Assembly (NCBI RefSeq): GCF_001981305.1
Contig: NZ_MSCW01000005.1
Span: forward strand, 62,001 to 126,000
DNA: 64,000 bases
Direction of reading: 5' to 3'
Origin: Marinobacter lutaoensis
GTDB taxonomy: Bacteria; Pseudomonadota; Gammaproteobacteria; Pseudomonadales; Oleiphilaceae
Below are positions 1 through 10,420 of the stretch, in pieces. The notes beneath the pieces are model-generated. The model was not told the DNA's origin and did no database searches. It worked only from the letters and a program-made list of their open reading frames with translations. The position numbers and the translations under genes are program-made. Position 1 is the first letter of the stretch, and each line of letters begins with the position of its first letter.

Positions 1-1319
<1,319 letters not shown>

Positions 1320-1334
1320 CAACCTGCCTGACCA

Positions 1335-1358
1335 GGGCGCCCCGGTTTCGGGGCGCCC
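1335..1358 (+). terminator. Hairpin after katG, possible terminator
   Basis: Two 10 bp arms (1335-1344 and 1349-1358) pair perfectly around a GTTT loop, 16 bases after the katG stop. There is no T-run after the stem, so termination by it alone would be weak. Confidence 0.5.
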
Positions 1359-1471
1359 GACTACCAAGCCCCTGGCAAATCCCCTACAATCCGCGGCCTG
1401 TTCCCGGCCGTACACCCCACGGTTCTCCGGCCGTCTGTCCCTGGTTCCGAGCGTTGTCATCTGGAGTGACC

Positions 1472-2473
1472 ATGCGAATTCTGCTTGCCCCGATGGAAGG
1501 GCTGGTCGATGCCCCGATCCGCGAAACCCTCACCGGGGTTGGTGGCATTGACGGCTGTGTTACCGAATTCATCCGGGTGACCCAGGGGATGCTGCCGCCC
1601 CGGATTTTTTACAAGTACGCGCCGGAACTTCACAACCGTGCCCTGACCCGGGCCGGAGTGCCGGTGGCGGTCCAGTTGCTGGGGTCCGACCCGGTACAAA
1701 TGGGATTGCACGGCGCTCGGGCGGTGGCATTGGGGGCGACGCAGGTGGACCTCAATTTCGGCTGTCCGGCGAAGACGGTGAATCGCCACCAGGGCGGCTG
1801 TGTCCTGATGCGCCAGCCGGAGCGGCTGCACGAGATCGCCGCTGCCGTCCGGCGGGCGGTGCCCGCGTCGGTGCCGGTCACCGCCAAGATGCGGCTGGGC
1901 TACGACGACCGCTCCATGGGCGTGGCCTGTGCCCAGGCCCTGGCCGACGCCGGAGTGGCGGAGATCGTAGTGCATGCCCGCAGCAAGGTGGACGGTTACA
2001 AGCCGCCCGCCTATTGGGAAGACATTGCCCGGGTGCGCGAAGCCGTGCCGACCCGGGTGATTGCCAACGGCGATATCTGGACCGTGACGGACTACTGGCG
2101 TTGCCGGCAGGCGTCCGGTTGCGACGATGTGATGATCGGGCGAGGCCTGGTGGCGCGGCCGGACCTGGCGGCCCGGATCAAGGCGTCCCAGCGGGGCGAG
2201 GAGATCGCGGCGATGACTTGGCCCGAGGTGACGCCGCTGATTCGGGACTACGCCCAGGCCCTGACCACGCGGCTTGAGGACACGTACGTGGTCGGTCGGA
2301 TCAAGCAGTGGCTGAACTATCTGCGCCAGGGGTTCGCCGAGGCAGACCGGCTGTGGCCCCAGGCCCGCCGGATCCGGGCCCTGGAGCCGTTGCTGAGGTG
2401 CCTGGAGCAAGCGCCGGTCAGTCCACCTGCTCCAGCTCCGGCGAATAGCGTCCGGCCCGTGCCAAGCCATTGA
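1472..2473 (+). CDS. dusC: tRNA-dihydrouridine synthase, DusC family
   Basis: FMN enzyme that reduces a specific uridine in tRNA to dihydrouridine. The N-terminus MRILLAPMEGLVDAPIR is the Dus signature; VDLNFGCPAKTVNRHQGG carries the catalytic cysteine; VIANGDI and MIGRGLVARPDL belong to the FMN-binding barrel. The chosen ATG has GGAG nine bases upstream; an in-frame earlier start at 1454 lacks this and adds unconserved residues. At 333 residues it is slightly longer than E. coli DusC (about 315). The extra length is a Pro/Ala-rich tail encoded on the strand opposite the end of the aldolase gene, with a 56 bp convergent overlap. The C subclass (U16) is inferred from overall resemblance. Confidence 0.9.
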   Translation: MRILLAPMEGLVDAPIRETLTGVGGIDGCVTEFIRVTQGMLPPRIFYKYAPELHNRALTRAGVPVAVQLLGSDPVQMGLHGARAVALGATQVDLNFGCPAKTVNRHQGGCVLMRQPERLHEIAAAVRRAVPASVPVTAKMRLGYDDRSMGVACAQALADAGVAEIVVHARSKVDGYKPPAYWEDIARVREAVPTRVIANGDIWTVTDYWRCRQASGCDDVMIGRGLVARPDLAARIKASQRGEEIAAMTWPEVTPLIRDYAQALTTRLEDTYVVGRIKQWLNYLRQGFAEADRLWPQARRIRALEPLLRCLEQAPVSPPAPAPANSVRPVPSH

Positions 2474-3437
2474 GTTTCGCCCGTTTGTACAGGGCCTGCT
2501 GGGCCGCCGCAGTGTTGTCCGGGTGACCGGCCCAGGCGTGTTGTGCTGGCTCTTGCAGGGCCCGGCCATAGGAAAAACTCAGGGCCCAGGGCTGATCACC
2601 CTGACGGTTGAGCGCGTCCAGATTCTCGGTGGCTTCCTCCGGTGTCTGGCCGCCGGAGAGAAAGACGATGCCGGGCACCGCCGCCGGCACCGCCCGACGG
2701 AATACCCGCAGAGTCGCTTCCGCAACCTCCGGGGGCGAGGCCCTGCCGGCGTCCTTGCCGGGGGTCACCATGCTGGGTTTGAGCAGCATGGTCTCCAGCT
2801 CCACCCGGTGCCGGTACAAAGCCTCGAATACCGCGCGAAGTACGGCTTCGCTGACCTCGCCGGCCCGTTCGATGTTATGGCCGCCGTCAATCAGCACCTC
2901 CGGCTCGACAATGGGCACCACCCCCCGTTCCTGGCAGATTGCGGCGTAACGGGCGAGCATTTCGGCATTGGCGGCGATGGCCTGGGGCGAGGGCAGGGTA
3001 TCGGAAACATGGTACACGTCACGCCACTTGGCGAAGCGCGCGCCCAGGGACTGATAGTGTGCAAGCCGTTCTGCCAGGCCGTCCAGGCCGTAGGTGATTT
3101 CATCTCCCGGGGCGTTGGCCAGCGGCCCCTTGCCCTTGTCCACCTTGATTCCGGGCACAATGCCCTGGCGTTCCAGCAGTTTGGGCATCGGCTCGTCATC
3201 GAGGCTGTGCTGGCCCAGGGTTTCCTCGAACAGGATCACGCCGCTGATGTGGGCGCCCAGGTCCGGGGTGGAAAATATGATGCTGCGATAGGCCCGACGC
3301 GTCGCTTCGGTCGATTCGACTCCGATCGCCTGGAAACGCTTGGCGATGGTTGGGTGGCTTTCATCCGCCGCGAGAATGCCTTTGCCGGGCTGGATCAGCT
3401 GTGCGATGGTGGCCTGGCGTTGTGCCTGAACCGACAT
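2418..3437 (-). CDS. Class I fructose-bisphosphate aldolase
   Basis: Schiff-base aldolase that interconverts fructose-1,6-bisphosphate with dihydroxyacetone phosphate and glyceraldehyde-3-phosphate (glycolysis, gluconeogenesis). The 339-residue protein has the animal/plant-type class I features: GKGILAADES near the start, WRDVYHV, VPIVEPEVL, and the Schiff-base lysine K220 in MLLKPSMVTPG, then IVFLSGGQTPEEAT and WALSFSYGRALQ. Class I enzymes of this family are less common in bacteria than class II. A strong AAGGAGG ribosome site lies just upstream of the ATG. The 3' end overlaps the 3' end of dusC on the other strand. Confidence 0.94.
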   Translation of the reverse strand: MSVQAQRQATIAQLIQPGKGILAADESHPTIAKRFQAIGVESTEATRRAYRSIIFSTPDLGAHISGVILFEETLGQHSLDDEPMPKLLERQGIVPGIKVDKGKGPLANAPGDEITYGLDGLAERLAHYQSLGARFAKWRDVYHVSDTLPSPQAIAANAEMLARYAAICQERGVVPIVEPEVLIDGGHNIERAGEVSEAVLRAVFEALYRHRVELETMLLKPSMVTPGKDAGRASPPEVAEATLRVFRRAVPAAVPGIVFLSGGQTPEEATENLDALNRQGDQPWALSFSYGRALQEPAQHAWAGHPDNTAAAQQALYKRAKLNGLARAGRYSPELEQVD

Positions 3438-3591
3438 GGGGACCTCCTTGACCGGGTAACCGGTATCCGTTGACTGTCCGATAAGTGTAGACCCTGGGCC
3501 GGCGGTGAAAATTTGACCTGGGATAAGATTATTTCCGATCCTATGGCGTAGGCTGAAGAAACAACAACAGTAACAAACGGGGCATCGGCTT

Positions 3592-5655
3592 ATGAAAACG
3601 GTGGTGAGTGTCAGCCAGGGATCCTCCGAGGAGGACTATGAGCTGGAAACGGAATTTCTGGGGCACGATGTCCGGATCGTGAGGGTCGGGACGGACGGCA
3701 GCCTGGATCGGGCGGACGCGCTGCTCGATTCGATTCAGGGTCAGGCCGATGCCATCGGGCTGAGCATGGTGCACGATCACTACCAGGTCGGGCGGGAACG
3801 GGTTGAGCATCCGGACACCGCCAGGCTGGAAGCCCGGGTGGCCGAGAAACCGGTCACCACCGGTGCCCGTCTGCGCGGCATCCTTCAGGAATGGGCCGTG
3901 CGGCATACCCAGACGGAGTTGGGGCATTTCTTTGACAACGCCCGGGTGCTCCTGCTCAATGGCCAGGCGGGGTACCGTGTTGCCCGGGCCCTGGCCGAGC
4001 ACACCGACAACATCCGTTTCGCGGACCCGTACCTGGATTTCGGCATCCCCAGGTTTCTGACCTCGCTGGAGCAACTGGAAACCTACACTCGCCTGACCGC
4101 GCCGCTGACGTTTCATCGTGCTACTGCCCGGGCCATCCGCGCGCTGCAACACAGCGCCTTGTACCGGCTGGGGGAACGCCTGGTGGAAACCAGCCTGGCC
4201 GGCGCAGTGCGGGATGCCCATGTGATCGTAGCGACGGTGGCTGACTTGGCCGCTCTGACACCGGACGACCTCGACGGCAAGACCGTGATCACGTCCAGGG
4301 TCACCGACGCGGTGCTGGACTGGATGCGTGCCCGTCGGGTCGCCATGGTGGTGGATTACAGCCCCTGGCTGGCAGGGCGACCGGTCGGAACCAATGTGCT
4401 CGAAGCCCTGATGAGTGCCGTCCTGGGCCGGATGCCCGAGCAGCTGGGCCCAGACGACTTCTTGGACGTGATCCAGCGCCTGGGCATGACGCCGAGAATT
4501 CTCTACCCGAACGGCTACCGTCGGGTGAACCGCTTCGCCTTCGTGATCCACCCACTGTCTCAGCAGTACCTCACCAAGACCCCACCCCTGGACTGGATCG
4601 CCCGTGTATCCCCGGCACCGGTGATGAACCTGGTGGAAAAGGCGGTGGCCTACACGCCGCCGTTTCTTTACTCGAAGGTGTCCGGCATCCGCTCGCCGAC
4701 AGGGGACGAAGTGGAAGGCTGGCTGATCACCGTGGGAGGCACGCCCCGGGAAATCATGGCGCACGGTCCGGAGTTTACCTACCGCCGCCTGCTGGCGGCG
4801 GCCCGGCTGGCGAAGCGCCTGGGCGCGCAGATCATGGGCCTGGGCGCCTTCACCAAGGTGGTGGGCGATGCCGGCCTGACCGTAGCCAAGCGAGCGCCGC
4901 TGCCGATCACCACCGGCAACAGCTACAGCGCCTCCGGCGCCCTGTGGGCGGCCCACGAGGCGGCCAGGAGAATCGGCCGGGTCCACTTGGCGGAGGACGG
5001 CCGGATTGCCGGTAAGGCCATGGTGGTGGGAGCAACCGGGGCGATCGGCTCGGTGTGCGCGCGACTGCTCGCCAAGGCGGTATCGGAAATCTACCTGGTG
5101 GCGCCGGAAACGGCGAAGCTGCTTGCACTGCAGGAAAGCATCGGCCAGGAAACCCCCGGGGCCACCGTGCACGTGGCGGCCACGACCGACCGGGACATCG
5201 GTGACATGGACATGATCGTCACCGCCACCTCCGGTGCCGGCAAGCGCATTCTCGACATCATGAAGGTCAAGCCGGGCTGTGTGATCACCGACGTTGCTCG
5301 TCCCTTGGACATACCGCCGGAGGACGTGGCAAAACGTCCGGATGTGCTGGTCATCGAGTCCGGGGAGATTCAGTTGCCCGGGGAGGCGCGGATGAAGGAC
5401 ATCGGGCTGCCGCCCGGCATTGCCTATGCCTGTCTCGCGGAGACCATCGTGTTGGCGCTGGCGGGGCGTTTCGAGAACTTCACCCTGGGACTCAACATCG
5501 AGTGGGAGAAGGTGCGGGAAATCTACAAGCTGGGCCTGAAACACGGCATGAAACTCGCCTCCGTGTCCGGCGTTAACGGCGTGTTCACCGATGAGGATTT
5601 CGAACGGGTCCGGACCCTGGCGGAGGAAGCCGCCAGGGCCAGGGCCGCCGGCTAG
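3592..5655 (+). CDS. Two-domain acyl-ACP-reductase-like dehydrogenase
   Basis: A 687-residue protein. The C-terminal half (about residues 340-665) resembles cyanobacterial acyl-ACP reductase (AAR), the NADPH enzyme that turns acyl-ACP into fatty aldehyde. Shared features are a conserved block around LGAQIMGLGAFTKV, ITTGNSYSA, the nucleotide-binding loop GATGAIG (480-486), and YACLAETIVLALAGRFENFT, where C614 aligns with the AAR cysteine that forms the acyl thioester. The following LGLKHGMKLA also matches the AAR end. The first 330 or so residues have no counterpart in AAR and I do not recognise them. It stands alone, with no aldehyde decarbonylase beside it, and its 3' end touches the convergent ogt gene. 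The family match is fairly secure; substrate and product are inferred. Confidence 0.72.
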   Translation: MKTVVSVSQGSSEEDYELETEFLGHDVRIVRVGTDGSLDRADALLDSIQGQADAIGLSMVHDHYQVGRERVEHPDTARLEARVAEKPVTTGARLRGILQEWAVRHTQTELGHFFDNARVLLLNGQAGYRVARALAEHTDNIRFADPYLDFGIPRFLTSLEQLETYTRLTAPLTFHRATARAIRALQHSALYRLGERLVETSLAGAVRDAHVIVATVADLAALTPDDLDGKTVITSRVTDAVLDWMRARRVAMVVDYSPWLAGRPVGTNVLEALMSAVLGRMPEQLGPDDFLDVIQRLGMTPRILYPNGYRRVNRFAFVIHPLSQQYLTKTPPLDWIARVSPAPVMNLVEKAVAYTPPFLYSKVSGIRSPTGDEVEGWLITVGGTPREIMAHGPEFTYRRLLAAARLAKRLGAQIMGLGAFTKVVGDAGLTVAKRAPLPITTGNSYSASGALWAAHEAARRIGRVHLAEDGRIAGKAMVVGATGAIGSVCARLLAKAVSEIYLVAPETAKLLALQESIGQETPGATVHVAATTDRDIGDMDMIVTATSGAGKRILDIMKVKPGCVITDVARPLDIPPEDVAKRPDVLVIESGEIQLPGEARMKDIGLPPGIAYACLAETIVLALAGRFENFTLGLNIEWEKVREIYKLGLKHGMKLASVSGVNGVFTDEDFERVRTLAEEAARARAAG

Positions 5656-6161
5656 GCCGCGGCCTCCATCTGCAGGAGCGCGCGCTTGCGCTCCAGGCCC
5701 CAGCGATAGCCCCCCAGGTGGCCGTCGTTGCGGACGACGCGATGGCAGGGAACGACCAGCGCCACCCGGTTGGCGGCGCAGGCCCCCGCCACGGCCCGGG
5801 CGCTTTTGGGCTTGCCGAGACGTTTGGCCAGCTCCGAATAGGACACGGTGCTGCCGGCCGGGATCGCCATCAGGGCCTGCCAGACCGTCTTCTGGAACGG
5901 CGTTCCTTGGAGATCCAGCTTCAGGTCCGGAGCCGAGCGGGGCGAGCGCAACAGGGCTTCCACCCGGGCCAGGGCCGGTGATGGCTCACCCTGACGCGGT
6001 CTGAGGGTGGCCTCGGGGAAGCGTTCCGCCAGCCGGGAAGGGAGAGCTTCGGCCCGGTCACTGAACTCCAGGGCACACAGGCCGTCCGCTGTGGTGCCGA
6101 TGGCGAACCAGCCCAGCGAACAGGGGGCCACTTCGTAATCGATGGTGAGTTGCGTTGTCAT
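5652..6161 (-). CDS. ogt: Methylated-DNA--protein-cysteine methyltransferase
   Basis: Suicide DNA-repair protein that moves a methyl group from O6-methylguanine (or O4-methylthymine) to its own cysteine. The C-terminal domain contains the active-site motif VVPCHRVVRNDGHLGGYRWG, with the cysteine about 31 residues from the end, and an upstream helix-turn-helix region (YSELAKRLGKPKSARAVAGA). The chosen ATG is preceded by GGCAGGAG; another ATG 21 bases upstream directly follows the ltaE stop codon and has no ribosome site. With the chosen start the protein has 169 residues, normal for Ogt. It lies downstream of ltaE on the same strand and is probably co-transcribed with it. Confidence 0.92.
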   Translation of the reverse strand: MTTQLTIDYEVAPCSLGWFAIGTTADGLCALEFSDRAEALPSRLAERFPEATLRPRQGEPSPALARVEALLRSPRSAPDLKLDLQGTPFQKTVWQALMAIPAGSTVSYSELAKRLGKPKSARAVAGACAANRVALVVPCHRVVRNDGHLGGYRWGLERKRALLQMEAAA

Positions 6162-6182
6162 GGTGGTCTCCTGCCCGATCAT

Positions 6183-7223
6183 TCATTCCAGTAACAGTGC
6201 GCGGACATCAGCCAGGAACCGATCCACCTGGGCTTCGGTGGTGGACCAAGAGCACATCAGGCGGGCGCATCCGCCAATGAAGTTATAGAACCTCCAGCCG
6301 CGATCACGCAAGGCCGACTGTACAGTTTCCGGCAGGTCTACGAAAACGCCGTTGGCTTGCCGAGGGTATCGGATGGTGACGTTGGGCAAATCCCGCAGGC
6401 CCGCTTCGAGCCGGGCCGCGCAGGCATTGGCATGGCGGGCGTTTTCCAGCCAGACATCCTGCTCCAGCAGTCCGCACCAGGGCGCGGAGATGAATCGCAT
6501 TTTCGAGGCCAGCTGTCCGGCCTGCTTGCACCGCCACTCGAAATCCTCGGCCAGGTCGTGATTGAAAAAGACCACCGCCTCGCCCATGGCCAGACCATTC
6601 TTGGTGCCGGAAAAACAGAGTACGTCGACCCCTGCCTTCCAGGTGATCTCGGCCGGATGGACATCCAGGGCGGCAACGGCGTTGGCAAAGCGGGCCCCGT
6701 CCATGTGGATGCTCAAGCGGTGCCGGTCGGCAACATCCCGGATCGCCTTCAGTTCCTCCGGCGTGTACAGAGTGCCCACCTCGGTGGCCTGGGTCAGGCT
6801 GACGGCCTTGGGTTTGGGGTAGTGGATGTCGGTGCGCTTGGTGACCAGGTGCTCGATGCTCTCGGGCGTCAGCTTGCCGTTGGGCCCCTGGCCCAGCAAC
6901 AGTTTGGCGCCGTTGGAAGCATACTCCGGCCCGCCGCACTCATCCGTTTCGATGTGGGCGAGCTCGTGGCAGATCACGCTATGGAAGGACTGGCCGATGG
7001 CAGCCAGCGCCAGGGAGTTGGCGGCCGTGCCGTTGAACACGAAATAGACATCGCAATCGGTGTCGAATAGGGCCCTCAGCCCGTCCGCTGCCCGCTGTGT
7101 CCAGCGGTCCTCGCCGTAGGCAGGCTCGTCCATCCGGTTCGCTTCGGCCATGGCATTCCATGCTTGCGGGCAGACACCACTGTAGTTGTCGCTGGCGAAC
7201 TGTTCGGATGCGGAAACGGACAC
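6183..7223 (-). CDS. ltaE: Low-specificity L-threonine aldolase (PLP)
   Basis: PLP enzyme that cleaves L-threonine or allo-threonine to glycine and acetaldehyde. Family features: FASDNYSGVCPQ at the N-terminus, YGEDRWTQ, FNGTAANSLAL, an HIETDECG stretch, HMDGARFANAVAAL, and the PLP lysine in LCFSGTKNGLAMGEA. I chose a GTG start at 7223 because GAGGAGG lies six bases before it and because homologues begin just before FASDNYSG; a GTG 42 bases upstream is in frame but has no ribosome site. This gives 346 residues, the usual length. The ogt gene follows at once downstream. Confidence 0.9.
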   Translation of the reverse strand: MSVSASEQFASDNYSGVCPQAWNAMAEANRMDEPAYGEDRWTQRAADGLRALFDTDCDVYFVFNGTAANSLALAAIGQSFHSVICHELAHIETDECGGPEYASNGAKLLLGQGPNGKLTPESIEHLVTKRTDIHYPKPKAVSLTQATEVGTLYTPEELKAIRDVADRHRLSIHMDGARFANAVAALDVHPAEITWKAGVDVLCFSGTKNGLAMGEAVVFFNHDLAEDFEWRCKQAGQLASKMRFISAPWCGLLEQDVWLENARHANACAARLEAGLRDLPNVTIRYPRQANGVFVDLPETVQSALRDRGWRFYNFIGGCARLMCSWSTTEAQVDRFLADVRALLLE

Positions 7224-7342
7224 GGAAGGCCTCCTCTGGTCACTGTAGATGCAAGGTGAAGCCACTAAATTACACCAGATGGCGGCATGTCGTCAGGTTT
7301 CTTTACAGGCTGGCGAGCTCGGGGACGCGCCAGCCCAGAAAA

Positions 7343-7370
7343 CCAAGGCCCCGGAGAACCGGGGCCTTGG
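7343..7370 (-). terminator. Rho-independent terminator of nrdJab
   Basis: A perfect 12 bp inverted repeat (7343-7354 with 7359-7370, loop AGAA) lies 55 bases past the nrdJb stop. On the minus strand it is followed by GGTTTTC-type sequence, a short T-tract. Confidence 0.8.
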
Positions 7371-7424
7371 AAAGCGTCACTGTGGTCTGGCAGGGGGGGG
7401 CCGCCAAGGAGCGATACCGCCCGC

Positions 7425-8123
7425 TCAGCCGCACTTGCTGTCGCCACAGGACAGGCAAGTGGCGCAGCCGTCCAGGACGATCACCGCCTTGGTGTTGCAC
7501 TTGGTGCAGACGGTGGCGTTGGCGGGGTACTCGCTGGTCGCCTCGTCGTTGGTGGCGCTGCTTTGGGAGGCTTCGAACTCCGCCCGCTTCTCGGCCAGGA
7601 TGCGTTTTGTGGTCTCGCTCATTTCCTCGCTTTCCAGCAGGCCGATGGCCTTGAGGTGCTTCTCGATCACCGCACCGATCTCGGCCACCAGCGACGGCAT
7701 GAACACGCCGCCTTTCTTGAAGTAGCCGCCGTTCGGGTCGTACACCGAGCGCAGCTCCTCCACCAGGAAGGTGACATCCCCCCCTTTGCGGAACACCGCC
7801 GAGATGACCCGGGTGAGGGCGATGACCCACTGGAAATGCTCCATCGACTTGGAGTTGATGAAGATCTCATAGGGCTGCCGGCTCTCGTGGTCGGTGCCTT
7901 CGTTGAGCAGGATGTCGTTGATGGTGATGTACATCGCGTGCTCGGCCACCGGAGGCTTGATCTTGTAGGTGGTGCCCAGCAGGAAGTCGGGGCGCTCAAT
8001 GTACTCGTTCATCTGCACCGGCTTCTGGTCCGCCTGCGGTGCCGGTTGTTGTGCCTGGGTGGCCTCGGGGTCGGCCTTCTTCACGCGGTAGCCGACGATC
8101 TTCTTGCTAATCTTGACTGTCAT
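7425..8123 (-). CDS. nrdJb: NrdJb, small subunit-like part of split class II ribonucleotide reductase
   Basis: A 232-residue partner of the B12-dependent ribonucleotide reductase. In Pseudomonas aeruginosa this enzyme is split into NrdJa and NrdJb and both are needed for activity. Sequence features: N-terminal MTVKISKKIVGYRV, a central globular part (RPDFLLGTTYKIKPP, EIFINSKSMEHFQWV, YFKKGGVFMPSLVAEIGAVIEKHL), and a Cys-rich tail with paired cysteines CTKC, CATC and LSCG, resembling a zinc ribbon or redox tail. The ATG has AGGA nine bases upstream and starts 28 bases after the nrdJa stop, so the two form one operon ending at the terminator at 7343-7370. Confidence 0.88.
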   Translation of the reverse strand: MTVKISKKIVGYRVKKADPEATQAQQPAPQADQKPVQMNEYIERPDFLLGTTYKIKPPVAEHAMYITINDILLNEGTDHESRQPYEIFINSKSMEHFQWVIALTRVISAVFRKGGDVTFLVEELRSVYDPNGGYFKKGGVFMPSLVAEIGAVIEKHLKAIGLLESEEMSETTKRILAEKRAEFEASQSSATNDEATSEYPANATVCTKCNTKAVIVLDGCATCLSCGDSKCG

Positions 8124-8151
8124 GTTGGTGTTCCTGTGGTCGGTTCCCGGA

Positions 8152-10290
8152 TCAGTATTTGCCGTAGGTGCCTTCTTTGAGCGCGTCGAACAGGTTGGCG
8201 GCGGTGTGGATCTCGCCGTCGTACTCGACCTGTTCGTTGCCTCGCAGGGTCACCTTGCTGCCGTCGTCCAGGGTGAACTCGTAGAGGGTGTTTTCAAGAT
8301 CCTTTTCTTTGACCAGCACGCCCTGGAAGGCTTCCGGGTTGAAGCGGAAGGTGGTGCAGCCCTTCAGGCCCTTGTCGTAGGCGTACAGATAAATGTCCTT
8401 GAAGTCCTGGTAGGCGAAGTCTGTCGGAACGTTCGCGGTCTTGGAAATCGAGGAATCCACCCACTTCTGGGCCGCGGCCTGGATGTCCACGTGTTGCTGC
8501 GGCGTGACATCGTCCGAGGTGGTGAAGTAGGCCGGCAGTTTCTTGTCCTCATCATCGGAGAACGGCATGGCGCTGGGGTTGACCAGGTGCCGATACGCCA
8601 GCAGCTCGAAGGAGAATACGTCCACCTTTTCCTTGGTCTTACGGCCTTCGCGGATGATGTTGCGCGCGTAGTGGTGCGAGAAGCTCGGTTCGATGCCGTT
8701 GCTGGCGTTGTTGGCCAGGGACAGGCTGATGGTACCGGTCGGCGCGATGGAGGTGTGGTGGGTGAAACGGCCACCTTTTTCCGCCAGCTGGTTGACCAGC
8801 TCCGGTTCCACTTCGGCAATCCGCTGCATGTAGCGGCTGTATTTGGCGTGCAGCACCTTGCCCTTGACCTTGTCGCCCACCTTGTAACCGTCCCGGGCCA
8901 GTTCCGGGCGCAGGCGCAGCATCTTCGGCGTGATCTCGAACTCGTCCTCCATGATCGGAGCCGGCCCCTTCTCCTCGGCCAGGGCCAGGGCCTGGCGCCA
9001 GCCTTCCACCGCCATTTCTCGAACCACGTCCTCGGTGAATTGCACGGACTCCTTGGAACCGTAGGGCATGCGCAGCATGGCCAGGGTGGAGCCCAGGCCC
9101 AGGATGCCCATGCCGTGCCGGCGCTTGTAGGTGATTTCGTGACGCTGCTCGGCCAGCGGCAGGCCGTTGATCTCCACCACGTTATCCAGCATGCGGGTGA
9201 AGATGGCCACCACCTTGCGGAATTTCTCGTAGTTGAAGCTGGCCTTCTCCGTGAACGGGTATTCCACGAACTTGGTCAGGTTGACCGAGCCCAGCAGGCA
9301 GCTGCCATACGGGGGCAGGGGCTGCTCACCGCAGGGGTTGGTGGCGCGGATCTCCTCGCAGAACCAGTTGTTGTTCATCTCGTTGACCTTATCGATCAGG
9401 ATGAAGCCCGGCTCGGCGTAATCGTAGGTGCTGGTCATGATGGTGTCCCAGATAAACTGGGCTTTGACCGTGCGGTAGATGCGGCAGGCAACCTTGCCTT
9501 CGTCGTTGACCACGTAGCCGTCCTGGACCGGGAAATCCCGGTACACGAACTGGGTGTCGTCGTTCAGGTCCAGCCCTTCATCCTCGACCTCCTTCCGGGT
9601 GACCGGGAAGGACAGGTGCCAGTCGTCGCCGTTGCGCACGGCCTGGATGAAATCCTCGGTGATCAGCAGGGACAGGTTGAACTGACGCAGGCGGCCATCT
9701 TCCCGCTTGGCCTGGATGAACTCCAGTACGTCCGGATGGTGCACGTCGAACGTGGCCATCTGGGCACCCCGACGGCCGCCGGCGGAGGACACGGTGAAAC
9801 ACATGCGATCGAAGATGTCCATGAAGGACAGCGGGCCGGAGGTGGTGGCGCCGGCGCCGGCGACATAGGCACCCCGGGGACGCAGGGTGGAGAACTCATA
9901 ACCGATGCCACAACCGGCCTTGAGGGTCAGGCCGGCCTCGTGGTTTTTCTCCAGGATGTCGTTCATGGAGTCGTTGATGGTACCGGACACGGTGCAGTTG
10001 ATGGTGGACGTGGCCGGTTTGTGGGCCTCGGCACCGGCGTTGGAGGTGATCCGTCCGGCGGGGATGGCACCGTTCTGAAGGGCCCAGAGGAATTCCTTCA
10101 TGTACTTGGTGCGCACTTCCTTTTTCTCGACCTCGGCCAGGGCCTTGGCGACCCGCTCGTAGGTTGCGTTGATGTCCTTGTCGACGGGTTCGCCGGTTTT
10201 GGTCTTGAGCTGGTATTTGCTGCTCCAGATGTCCAGTGAGGCTTCCTGCATCGGAATCGTCGTAACCACTGCCTGTGCCTTAGCGTTCAT
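8152..10290 (-). CDS. nrdJa: Class II (B12-dependent) ribonucleotide reductase, catalytic part NrdJa
   Basis: Makes deoxyribonucleotides from ribonucleotides with adenosylcobalamin as radical source, independent of oxygen. The 712-residue protein shows RNR signatures: TINCTVSGTINDSM with the first redox cysteine, EAGLTLKAGCGIGYEFSTLRP, RGAQMATFDVHHPDVLEFI, NPCGEQPLPPYGSCLLGSVN with the radical cysteine, and RRHGMGILGLGSTLAML. I start it at the ATG at 10290 (MNAKAQAVV), preceded by GAGGGTGG. The frame stays open 264 bases further upstream, but that part crosses the regulatory region and is not protein-like. The nrdJb gene follows 28 bases downstream. NrdR-box-like sites lie upstream. Confidence 0.94.
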   Translation of the reverse strand: MNAKAQAVVTTIPMQEASLDIWSSKYQLKTKTGEPVDKDINATYERVAKALAEVEKKEVRTKYMKEFLWALQNGAIPAGRITSNAGAEAHKPATSTINCTVSGTINDSMNDILEKNHEAGLTLKAGCGIGYEFSTLRPRGAYVAGAGATTSGPLSFMDIFDRMCFTVSSAGGRRGAQMATFDVHHPDVLEFIQAKREDGRLRQFNLSLLITEDFIQAVRNGDDWHLSFPVTRKEVEDEGLDLNDDTQFVYRDFPVQDGYVVNDEGKVACRIYRTVKAQFIWDTIMTSTYDYAEPGFILIDKVNEMNNNWFCEEIRATNPCGEQPLPPYGSCLLGSVNLTKFVEYPFTEKASFNYEKFRKVVAIFTRMLDNVVEINGLPLAEQRHEITYKRRHGMGILGLGSTLAMLRMPYGSKESVQFTEDVVREMAVEGWRQALALAEEKGPAPIMEDEFEITPKMLRLRPELARDGYKVGDKVKGKVLHAKYSRYMQRIAEVEPELVNQLAEKGGRFTHHTSIAPTGTISLSLANNASNGIEPSFSHHYARNIIREGRKTKEKVDVFSFELLAYRHLVNPSAMPFSDDEDKKLPAYFTTSDDVTPQQHVDIQAAAQKWVDSSISKTANVPTDFAYQDFKDIYLYAYDKGLKGCTTFRFNPEAFQGVLVKEKDLENTLYEFTLDDGSKVTLRGNEQVEYDGEIHTAANLFDALKEGTYGKY

Positions 10291-10404
10291 TGCCACCCTC
10301 GGTCGTTTGCTCTGTCGTTCTGTTGGCGACACCGTTCCCGGTGCCGGTCCCTGAATCCAGTTGTCGGTCGTACCCGCGGCCAGCCCCCGGCGCCGTTGGA
10401 TCAA

Positions 10405-10420
10405 CCACAAGATATGGTGG
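10405..10420 (-). promoter_or_regulatory. NrdR-box-like site A
   Basis: On the minus strand this 16-mer reads CCACCATATCTTGTGG, close to the NrdR consensus acaCwAtATaTwGtgt. It lies about 115 bases upstream of the nrdJa start. A weaker look-alike (10429-10438) sits about two helical turns away. NrdR represses ribonucleotide reductase genes in many bacteria. Confidence 0.6.

Noticed and set aside
3541..5544. Long open frame on the minus strand opposite the AAR-like gene (about 667 codons)
   Set aside because: It is the antisense shadow of a high-GC gene; its translation is rich in His, Arg, Gln and Gly without family motifs, while the plus-strand product matches AAR.
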